Origin: Siphonodentalium dalli
Taxonomy: Eukaryota; Mollusca; Scaphopoda; Gadilida; Siphonodentaliidae
Assembly (NCBI GenBank): GCA_032622095.1
Contig: CP136061.1
Span: forward strand, 42,973,797 to 43,037,796
DNA: 64,000 nt
Reading direction: 5' to 3'
In this document: positions 55,442-64,000 of the stretch, piece after piece
How the letters are laid out: the number at the start of each line of letters is the position of its first letter
Numbering within the stretch: position 1 is the first letter of the stretch
Translations under genes and position numbers: made by a program
Notes under the pieces: generated by a model
Database searches by the model: none
Seen by the model: the letters and a program-made list of their open reading frames with translations, nothing else
Told to the model about the DNA's origin: nothing

Positions 55442-58355
55442 ATGTCGAAAGCACGCAAAAATGTCCGTGTCTCAGATGAAGCGCCTCCCCCAAAACGTGT
55501 GTGTATATTACATGTACATGGGGTCGATATCGATCATGGCGTCTTCACGTATTTCTCAAATAATCCTAACCCAGAGGAACGGCTTCAGTCTATAAAGGAC
55601 GTTAGGGACAAACGGCTCACGGAACCGATCGGGTCAAGTAAAAGAATGCCAGCTGTGTGTTCTCAAATACCTGAGAAAATAGAATGTGAACATGGTTACC
55701 ATAAGTGCTGTTACAAGCGTTTCATGGCACACGTTGGTGAATCGCCTACGCCACGTGCTGATAAAATGACGGGAAAACGAACTCAGCGTACAGGTCAATA
55801 TGAACATACCGTCTTTGATCCTGACTGTATCTTTTGCAACGTGGTCGGCAAAATACATGTTAGAAAGGGGAGAACTCGTTCTACACAAAACACATCTTCA
55901 TTCGAACGAGATGGGTGGCAGAGGGTTTTACAACTTGCCGAGGAGCGTCAAGATGAACGGTTGCTTCGTAGAATACGGGGCTATGACATTTTCGCATGTG
56001 AAGCAAAGTACCATGCTAATTGTCGCAAACAATACACGTCTCTTGCATGTCAGTGGAGAAGTAAAGATGTCGCGGCTAAGTCCACACAAACTGCATTGGA
56101 GGCTGCACACGAAGAAGCGTTCACGGCAGTATCTCAATATGTAGAACATAAAGTAATTGCACAACATGAAGTCGTAAAATTAACAGAATTACGAAACATA
56201 TACACTGCCAAGCTGAGTAACACACCGTTTCCCAATCCAAATTACCGTGCTACCAAGATAAATGAGAAATTGGTTATACATCCCACTTTGGGTCCAGAAC
56301 TTTCATTCACAAAAGTTTCATCAGCAGACAAGCTCGATTTTATAGTTGTGTTTAGTTCACGAATAGATGCAAATGAAGCAGTGGGACGTGCATATCAGAT
56401 GGCATCTCAGGATAACATAACATACGTTGCACATCATTTGAGAGAGGCTGTTCTGCGCGCATTCAAAAACATCGATGAACTAACTTGGCCCCCATCCCCA
56501 ATGTTACTAGAAGTGAATGAAGATACAATCCCGCCCCAACTATACACGTTCCTGAAAGCATTGTTGTGTGAAGCAACGGAACATACTTCTGTCAACAAAG
56601 AAAGGGTAATATTGTCAGTCGGACAGGACATATGCCGATCAGTTACAAATGGGCGATGGAAGCTACCAAAACATATTCTATTATCGGTCAGCCTGCACCA
56701 CCTTTTTCGAAGCAAGCACTTGCTTACAATGATCAACAGGTTAGGCCATTGTGAGAACTACAGTTTCTGCCTTGAACTGGAAACAGACATAGCCCTAGCC
56801 CTTGACAAGTCGTCAACTCTGCTCACCCCCAAAATAGCTAAGGGAGCAGAAAATATATTGTTTCACTCGGAGTGGGATAATTTTAATCAGAATTTGACTG
56901 GACTTCATGGTCCGACGACGTGTAACACGTCAGCAGGTATAATGCTGCAGGAAACATGTGCTCCACGAATCACATCGTCAGAGATCCAACCGACTGAACG
57001 ATCGGGACGACGCAGTCTGCCTAGTGACACCTTTCATCGCCTTCCCCAAATGTCAATTGGGAAGAGGAATGGGCCATCAATTGCTATTACAACAGAACAG
57101 ACCTCAACGCCTAATGCAATTGCTTACCAGAGAGCATTGCATATATATACAATATGGGCATTTGCACGACTGACCAGCAGTTTGGCGTGCCAAAAGGTTC
57201 CAGCATTTGCTGGGTTTGTCTCAATCACAGGTGATGTGCCCGACAGGAAAACAACAATAGATTTCTATCCATCGATTGCTGAACCCATTACTGAGTATAA
57301 CGTTGTTCGAGATTTGCTTCTAAAATGTGAACAAGCTACCAAGGAAGTCGGTCAGATGTACACGATCACAACATTTGATCTTGGTGTCTGCATGAAGGCG
57401 CTTCCGATTATCTGGAAAGACCCGGAAAATTACCGAGGCCATATAATATTAATCGGAGCATTTCATACGGTTATGAATTACTTGAATATGCTTGGGCATA
57501 AAATGTCTGGATCAGGATATTCTGAAATCCTCATTGAGGCGAACTTGGTGACAACTGGTTGCCTAAAAAAGGTTTTGCATGGTAAGAAATATAGTAAATC
57601 CCTCTGGTGCCTTAAAGTTGTCAGTGAAGCATTCGAAAGGCTTCTGATTCAATCTTTCTTAGACCAGAGGACAGAAGAAGACACCTCAAATGGGGATGTC
57701 TTAGTTGCATTGTTAAATAATCTAGCCGCTTCTTCATTGAAGACAGTAGTGTCCGACCCGGGCTGTGGTAAATACATCCACGAATTCCACGATTTTGAAG
57801 AAAAAGTAAGAACAGGCGAACTAGGCAAGACAGCGCAATTTTGGATGTCTTTTATCGACCATGCACGGCTGGTCTTCATGCTTATATATGCCATAAAGAT
57901 AAACGATTTCAGATTATTCCACAAATGCATGGGTGACATGGCTGTCTTGTTTTTTAGTTTCGGTGGTCAAAACTATGCAAGATATTTGTCATGGTTCGAT
58001 GTGTTTTTGGCCAATATAGAAACCAGTCACCCGGGTGCAAACGAATTGCTCAAACGCGGCGCCATCTCAGTGGCACGATCTCTAACCCCGGGTAATTTGT
58101 GTGCGGTTGACAAAACAATGGAGGAAACTTTTATGAAATTTGCAAAGTCTCGTGGCGGATCCTCTGGGTCCGGTTTAACTGGAATTCTTCAGAATTATGG
58201 TGCGTACCAGAGGTGGATCAGAACCACATCTGAGAGGTGCAAATTCTATCAGGCCACGCTTGAAATGACTGGACAAACGTCCGAGCTGGACATGCCTGTG
58301 TTATCGAAACACAGAGAAACGATCCCATCACAAATCAAGATCAGTGAATCTGCAG
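55442..58355 (+). CDS. FEN-like family protein, N-terminal and central segment
   Basis: Open for about 970 codons with no stop, which argues that the gene was under selection until recently or that the breaks are few and young. After the two Cys/His modules comes a charged helical stretch (TALEAAHEEAFTAVSQYVEH). Further on are AGFVSITGDVPDRKTTIDFY, the ITTFDLGVCMKALPIIW segment, and ILIEANLVTTGCLKKVLHGK. The middle could derive from a nuclease or transposase fold with an early Asp (TTFD), but I do not recognise the domain. Coding homology leaves this frame near 58355, although the frame itself runs on to a stop at 58435. Confidence 0.7.
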
Positions 58356-59349
58356 TTACACGAACCCATTCACGATCGACGACAAAGGTCGGTTATATAT
58401 CTTGTCATCGGGTGCCCCTGTGCCATTGGATGTGACGATTGATGTACTCCGAGCTGAAGAAGTTGGAACGAAGATGAAGAGTGATCTTATAGGGCAACGA
58501 ATCGTTAAGAAAGAAGTGGAATTGGAATTCTTTGACCGCATAACTAAAGCAAAGTTGAAGAGAATGGATGCATGTAACAAGGTAGTAAAGTTGACATCGT
58601 CTCAGGGGAAAGTGATCCAATACCAGGAGCAGGGGAATTTAGCATTCCAGTTGTTGGTCAAATCACAGTCGCTAAAACGGACCCTTGACATCGATGAGCT
58701 AATGACATATAGTCTTACTCCGGTTCCCCATTCACTCGGTACACCTGACGGGTTTATGGCAAAAACTGATAAGGCTAAGATGATACATCTTTTAACAGAC
58801 CATTTGCCGGAGACCCAACCACCACCGACGGGTGAAACAATGTATGTGGAGGATGGGAATGCCATGATTCACTCCATGAAGGATGTGCCACCGACATTCC
58901 GTGATATTGCTCTCCAGATATTGGAAAGACTGGCAGGGAAACCATATGCTGTTTTTTCGACAGATATGTATGCAACGGACTCCATCAAGGCAAAGGAACG
59001 TCGGGGTTCCAGTGACCGAATTCTTCTCGAAGGTGTCAACACTAGGAAACCGGCTGACTTTAAGAGACAACTGTTCGAGTTGATGCGTCGTGTTTGGAAG
59101 ACCGATGCAGCCGCTTCTCGCCTTTTTGGTCGCATCGTTGTTCTTGTTGTTGAAGGAATAGCATACAAACTTACCTCAATTGATGGTCATGTCGTCGAAG
59201 AAACATTGGAATATGTTACTTCCACTCAGGAGGAAACTGACACTCGTGTCGTTTTATATTTGGATTATGCACAAACACAGGGGTACAAGAACGCCGTTGT
59301 GAGGAGTCCGGATACTGACATATTTTTTAATCTCCTATACTATGCACAA
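58356..59349 (+). CDS. FEN/XPG-like nuclease domain, first part
   Basis: Starts in the new frame with NPFTIDDKGRLYILSSG. Motifs matching FEN1 order: EDGNAMIHSM near 58850 (N-terminal Asp), VFSTDMYATDSIKAKERRG near 58954 (counterpart of VFDG...K..E..R), QEETDTRVVLYL near 59228 (counterpart of the APxEAEAQ acidic pair) and VRSPDTDIFFNLLYY near 59297 (counterpart of SEDxDxL). These acidic residues bind the metal ions that cut flap or branched DNA in FEN1. Ends at TAA 59350-59352; the next codons stay in frame. Confidence 0.6.
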
Positions 59350-59352
59350 TAA

Positions 59353-60046
59353 TTGAATCAACTTGTCATCTATTTTGATACCGGTACTGCAAATAAAAGA
59401 AGGATTCTGAATGTTTCTGAGGTTGCAACTGATTTGGGCCACTCATTCTGTGAAGCTATCATTGGATTTTATGTTTTCACTGGCGAAGACTGCAATTGTG
59501 CCTTCAAGGGGTAAGGGTAAAGTAATTCCTTTCAGAAAATTGCAGAAAAATCCAAAGTTTCATGAGGCATTTGCAAGTCTTGGAAATTCGTGGGACGTGG
59601 ACAGTGATGCAATGGTATTGTTGGAAGAGTTTGTGTGTTTGATGTACGGGTTTCCACGGAAACAGAACATCAACATAGTCAGGGCCCTTATGCTGAAGAA
59701 AATTGTCGGAGGAGGTGATTTATTGAAGGCCAAGTCTTCAAAGGTTGATTTGTCAAAGCTACCACCTTGCAAAGACTCGCTTGTGCCACACATCAAGCGT
59801 GTCAATTATCGCCTCCGACAATGGAAACTTGCGCATATCGCTGATCCACCAATTCAACACCCATGCCTTCATGGATGGACCGATGATGACGTATACCTCC
59901 AGCCAGTCTGGTCAGAAGGTCCAATATTACCAGAATGTCTTCAAGATTTGATTGAAGGATCAGAATCAGATGAGTCAGGTGACTCGAGTGACAGTGACCT
60001 AGACGATTGCGATTCAGATAGTAATGATGAGTCTGACTCTGACTAG
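59353..60046 (+). CDS. FEN/XPG-like nuclease domain, helix-turn-helix part and acidic tail
   Basis: Read-through of the TAA gives LVIYFDTGTANKRRILNVSE and then FTGEDCNCAFKG. This corresponds to FEN1's LGSDYCESIRGIG (last catalytic Asp plus the DNA-gripping helix-3-turn-helix), followed after a one-base shift near 59508 by GKGKVIPFRKLQKNPKFHEA. The 59411-60046 frame continues to a C-terminus rich in Ser and Asp (EGSESDESGDSSDSDLDDCD). That tail is typical of nuclear acidic tails and is not a domain. Confidence 0.6.
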
Positions 60047-60289
60047 ATCACATTAATTGTCATAATTTTCTGAAATTATAGAAAATTCCCCAGTTTTTCA
60101 AATGTTGTTTCTGTAATTAGTACGTCACTGATGACAATGCAGATGGTCTTATATAGACGCTATATTCCAATCTTTAATCTTTATGACTGTATCAATATAT
60201 TTCCATTTTCGAATGTCTACTTATAAAAAAGTTAACATATTGAATAAAATATGTACAGACATATATATTTTCGTTCATTTAAACTCATT
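60047..60289. other. 3' flank of the FEN-like gene
   Basis: AT-rich. AATAAA at 60243-60248 is a candidate poly(A) signal. Nothing else seen. Confidence 0.45.
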
Positions 60290-61030
60290 GCCGGCGGCCA
60301 TTATGGAAATTTTCTACATCTGTTTCATTCTAATTTAACTATAACATCCGTCCAATAAACTAAAGCACATAGTTGTTGACATTGTGTTAACAGCATGTGT
60401 GGTTTGTCGACAAAATGAATATCAAAATCGTCTTGCAAAAAAAATTCGAAAATTTCACCCCTCTTTTTCAAATTCTCTTTCTGTATCTTTTGCGGAACGC
60501 TCGCCAATGGTAAATGTCTTACAATGACGCTATAATATCACACTTGATGGGTGTATCAAAACGTTGCCATTTACTAATGACCAATTTGACGAAAAAATGG
60601 AAGATATGCTGATATAGCAATACAATTTCGCTGATTTTCGTGCATATGACGTCATTTTCGGCGGCCATTTTGGAAATTTTCCTCACCAATTTCATTCCCA
60701 TTGAAGTAAAACATCCGTCCAATAAAATAAAGCACATAGTTGTTGACATTCTATTAACAGCCTGTGTGGTTTGTCGATAAAATGACTATCAAAATCGTCT
60801 TGCAAAAAAAAATCGAAAATTTCACCCCTCTTTTTCAAATCCTCTTTCTGTATCTATTACGGAACCCTCGTCAATGGCAAATGTCTTAAAATTAGGCTAT
60901 AATATCACGCTTGATGACTGTCTTAAACACATTGCCATTTACTAATGATTAATTTGAAGAAAAATGGAAGATATGGTGAAATATAAATTAAATTTCCTAA
61001 TTTCGTGCATATGACGTCATTTTTCGGCGG
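60290..61030. repeat. Tandem repeat of ~365 bp, two copies and a fragment
   Basis: Copies begin at CGGCGGCCAT (60293, 60659, 61023) and share ACATCCGTCCAATAAA, TCAAAATCGTCTTGCAAAAA and TTTCACCCCTCTTTTTCAAA. Minus-strand frames within are not convincing. Confidence 0.9.
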
Positions 61031-62589
61031 CCATTTTGAATGTTTTTCGAAATTATTTGCCGTCATTTGGAAGAAGGACATCATACCAACAAAATGGCAT
61101 ACATTTTGTCTGTGTCTTTTGCTAACAACCGATCTATTACAACGATTAAATACATCTGGTCGGAGTTAGAGGAAATGGCGGCCATCTTGGATTCAAATGG
61201 CTCTAGCACCCAGTAGGGCCACCTTTATTTTTCGGTGAATTCCGGATTCTTTATCTGGATACCATAGGAAACAATAAAAATAAGGTTATTTGTAATCATC
61301 GGGGGGGGGTGCAGGTGGACCTTATAGTCTGGTCGATAAAAGGTTTGACCTAGAAAAAATTTGGACCAAGTTGGTTTGTATACCATTTTGAAGAGGAATA
61401 TATCCTCTATAACATATCCAAAATCCGCTAAAATCCGCTTTGAGCATTTTTTGTAATTCAAGATGGCGTCCAAGATGGCTGCCATTTTCTTATAAGTCAG
61501 CTTGATGCAATTATAGTGAGAACATCTCGTCATATGTATACACATGTATACATTTATGTGAAGCTAAGACATAACGCCACCTTTGTGAGCCAAAATTGGA
61601 ACTCCCCGTCCAAGACGGCCGCCAAAATGGCGACCGGAAGTGGAATGTTTACATTGTTTCACTAATATCTATAAGATAAGTTTCTGTGGTTTGGAACTGG
61701 TTAAGAATTGTGACTTTATTTTGTATTTAGCATGTTAACTGAGCATTGGAGCAATGAAATATGCTGCTCGTGGGGTCCACAGCCCTTCCGATCACTCAAA
61801 AATTCGATTTTACAAAACGCGGTATAACATTTCACAAAAGATCCCCATTGGGATTCTAGTCATATTTCATCAAGAAGTGGGAAGAACTGTGCAATGTAAG
61901 TGATGCATTCTATATCTTATTGATATTTGAACTCAATGGTACCAAAATTATCATTTTGGCTCAAAATGGCTGCCAAAATGGCCGCCAAAATATGGAAAAT
62001 GGTAATTAAATGCAACCGCTTACAAGTTGTGGTGATGCACACACTTGACTATTCTGTCTTATATAGCTTGACCACTAACATTTCTGATGCACCTTGGGTA
62101 TTTGTTACTATTTTAACCACTGAAATTACCAGAATTATTCGAAATTTTCTGTCACAAACCTGATATCAAAATCGGGAAAAAATCGCTGTTCAGGTTTGAG
62201 CCATTTTTAAAAGTAAAATGGAACTATGTTTGGTATCAAAGATGTTTATTGTTACATATGTCACACTGAGGTGTTTTAGACAAAATTACACAAGATGGCT
62301 TCCAAAATGGCGACCAAATTTGGTAAATATTATTATATACATATACATATGTGTATATATGTGGTGTATATGTATACATAATCAATTGTGACTCACATGC
62401 TACTTAACCAACTAAATGTTCTATTCTGGTTGTCCCGGTACCCTAAGAGGCATGACAAGTTAATTTTGAGGAATGCAATATGGATTTTGCCAAAAAACTT
62501 CCTTCTTTTTGAACGGAAATGGGCAGAACGTTGAAACGGAGCTGAGAGGGATCGTATTATGTGGCTATTCTGGTCTATTAGCATCAACA
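61031..62589. repeat. Dispersed GGCGGCCATTTTG-type words, no gene
   Basis: AAGATGGCGGCCAT and CAAAATGGCGACC variants recur at 61020, 61170, 61465, 61615, 61965 and 62295. This may be an older, decayed extension of the 365-bp repeat. Open frames lack motifs. Confidence 0.55.
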
Positions 62590-63245
62590 TTAATCAACTT
62601 AATACAGTGTGTATGTCTGTTGACTGTTTGGTCATAGGCGAGGTGAGTAGGTATACATGGAATTATTGTATTCATGAATGATGTGAATAGTTATACAATG
62701 TGTGACTATATGGTCATGGATGGGGTGTCCATGGTGAGATGTATAGGTATATAAGGAGTAGCTGTATGGTGATGTGTGAGGTGAACATGTTTACAGTGAG
62801 TGGCTGTCTGGTCATTGAAGTTGTGTATGGGCATAACGAGAGCAGCTACACTGTCCTGTATGTATATATGTAGTGGGTGTGTGGTCAGGGGTGGGCTGTA
62901 CAGGTGTACATTGGGTGGCTGTATTGTCATGGTTGGGTGTATATGTATACATATGTTGGATGTATGGTAATGGATGGGTGTATGTATAAATATGGTGCTG
63001 TATGGTTAAGGGCAATGTGTATATGTGTACATGGAATGACTGCTTGTTGAAGTGTATATGCATATCTGGAGTACACTTTGATGGCCATTGGCGGTTAGCG
63101 TATATTGAGAGTGACCTCATGGTGATGGGTGGGATGTATATGTTTATATGTAGGGCCTATTGTATTGTCATTGGTGGTGTGTACAAGCACACCCTGACTA
63201 GCTGAATGCTCATGGAAACGGTGTATAAGTATAGAGCCAGTGGCT
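62590..63245. repeat. Degenerate minisatellite of ~60 bp
   Basis: Units vary around TGGCTGTATGGTCATGGATG plus GTATATGTATACAT. His/Thr-rich minus-strand frames come from it. Confidence 0.8.
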
Positions 63246-63654
63246 GAATTATCACGATATAGCATTACAAATATTATATATATATATGAATGAGTAGGGT
63301 CTGTCTGTCACGCACATATGGACCGCACCTTTGTGCAGGTGTCGCAGGCACATTCGAAGCCGAATAAAGGCTCCCAAAGTGAGCCTGTTTCAGCCGGTCT
63401 ATATATATAAGAGTAGGATATGTCTGTCCGTCCGTCTGTTTCTGGATTTTTCCCCAAGACCTTGGACCGATTTCAACCAAATTTGGTGTGTTGCATTGGG
63501 TTACCCTGGCGGAGGTGGCCTTAGTTTAAAAAAAAAATTATTTATACATGTATGTCTCCTGTTTTCACCACTTTACCATCTATGTAAGATAGTTTTGCAC
63601 ACTTCTCAAAACCAAAGTCCATCTTGATATTTTCACTAAACGTTTTCTCCATAA
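63246..63654. other. Possible retroposon debris
   Basis: 63410-63500 holds GGATATGTCTGTCCGTCCGT followed by GGACCGATTTCAACCAAATT, wording commonly seen at retroposon ends in invertebrate genomes. Class not resolved. Confidence 0.35.
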
Positions 63655-63834
63655 ATACTGTTAATGTTGGTAAATAACACGTTTTGTGCAATTGTATTCT
63701 ATATAGTTGATTGTGGTTAGCACTGTGTTAGGGCAATTAATCGAGTCTGATAACAGAAGCGGCATTTCAAAAAACAATGTTGTTGTTGGAATCTGATGAT
63801 ATGGGGACCATCGAATCGGATCGAGTACCTTTAA
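63655..63834. mobile_element. TTAA-target MITE family 1, copy G (right half)
   Basis: Matches copy F from GTTGGTAAATAACACGTTTT to GAGTACCTTTAA, with TTAA at the end (63831-63834 region). Confidence 0.75.
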
Positions 63835-64000
63835 ATGCACTCGAATGAAGTTTAGATTGGACCAGTGATTGGCCGATGTTCATAATGCTCTTTATTGTTG
63901 TGACACTCAATTCACACCAGAGGTGGTCTCCGATTGGTTGTTACACACCTGTCAACGGTAGAAATAACAACAGAACTGCAAATGAAATGGCCAGCCATGT
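63835..64000. other. Unassigned end of window
   Basis: No recognisable content. Confidence 0.4.

Larger units (their letters stand above)
55442..60046 (+). pseudogene. Large invertebrate-expanded protein with Cys/His N-terminus and FEN/XPG-like nuclease C-terminus
   Basis: Intron-less coding region of about 1,530 codons. I chose ATG 55442 (MSKARK) because the upstream extension to 55307 is hydrophobic filler. Residues 86-90 are YHKCC; 129-132 CIFC and 191-194 HANC form a second Cys/His set. A long central region contains GAFHTVMNYLNMLGHKMSGS, a signature I recall from many uncharacterised cnidarian and mollusc proteins. The C-terminus carries FEN1/XPG-like motifs in the right order (next entries) and ends in a Ser/Asp tail. 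Breaks: a frameshift near 58355, an in-frame TAA at 59350-59352 and a frameshift near 59508. AATAAA at 60243 could be its poly(A) signal. No flanking inverted repeats were seen. The nuclease role is inference from motif order; the substrate is unknown. Confidence 0.7.

Overview
The window reads as animal (metazoan) genomic DNA from a repeat-rich, AT-rich genome, most likely a marine invertebrate; a mollusc or another lophotrochozoan is a guess, and nothing here fixes the species. Support comes from spliced-looking exons, non-LTR retrotransposons (Jockey-like, Tx1/L1-like, a third clade), a degraded Polinton/Maverick-like element, a tRNA-type SINE, several TTAA-target MITE families, large fold-back elements and many minisatellites. 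There are no operons or ribosome binding sites.

Layout. 1-1075 is a pyrimidine-rich low-complexity tract. A probable zinc-finger exon lies at 2053-2395. A complete Jockey-like LINE on the minus strand (3611-9056, 11-bp target duplication) has an open ORF2 and an ORF1 broken by a frameshift and a 712-bp insertion. 9068-13010 holds small repeats. A 17-kb Polinton-like element occupies 13011-30092. It has 1.83-kb terminal inverted repeats, a broken packaging-ATPase gene and a small zinc-finger/helical gene duplicated in both ends; its core is filled with MITEs, tandem repeats and a SINE. No polymerase, integrase or capsid gene was seen.

30100-33720 has retroposon debris and direct repeats. 33722-36343 is a 5'-truncated Tx1-like LINE with one in-frame stop. 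37036-41299 is a 4.3-kb fold-back element with a TA duplication. 41775-45055 is a second fold-back element carrying a piggyBac-like MITE. 45223-45429 is the clearest host coding exon: a beta-1,3-glucuronosyltransferase (B3GAT) exon with both splice sites. 46075-50574 is a fold-back element invaded twice by a related 3-bp-TSD element.

50575-55200 has satellites, LINE debris and a second piggyBac-like MITE. 55442-60046 is a large intron-less gene copy with three breaks. It encodes an N-terminal Cys/His region, a long central region and a C-terminal domain with the motif order of FEN1/XPG structure-specific nucleases. The remainder (60290-64000) is tandem repeat and MITE debris.

The genes do not form a pathway. 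The window is mainly a record of nested mobile elements around one host exon. The observations most worth follow-up are the FEN-like family member, a 69-bp near-perfect hairpin shared by two piggyBac-like MITEs, a 3'-end hairpin with compensatory stem changes at three loci, the Polinton-like element with a gene inside its terminal repeats, and a conserved core promoter in the nested elements. All calls were made by eye; no alignments or database searches were run.
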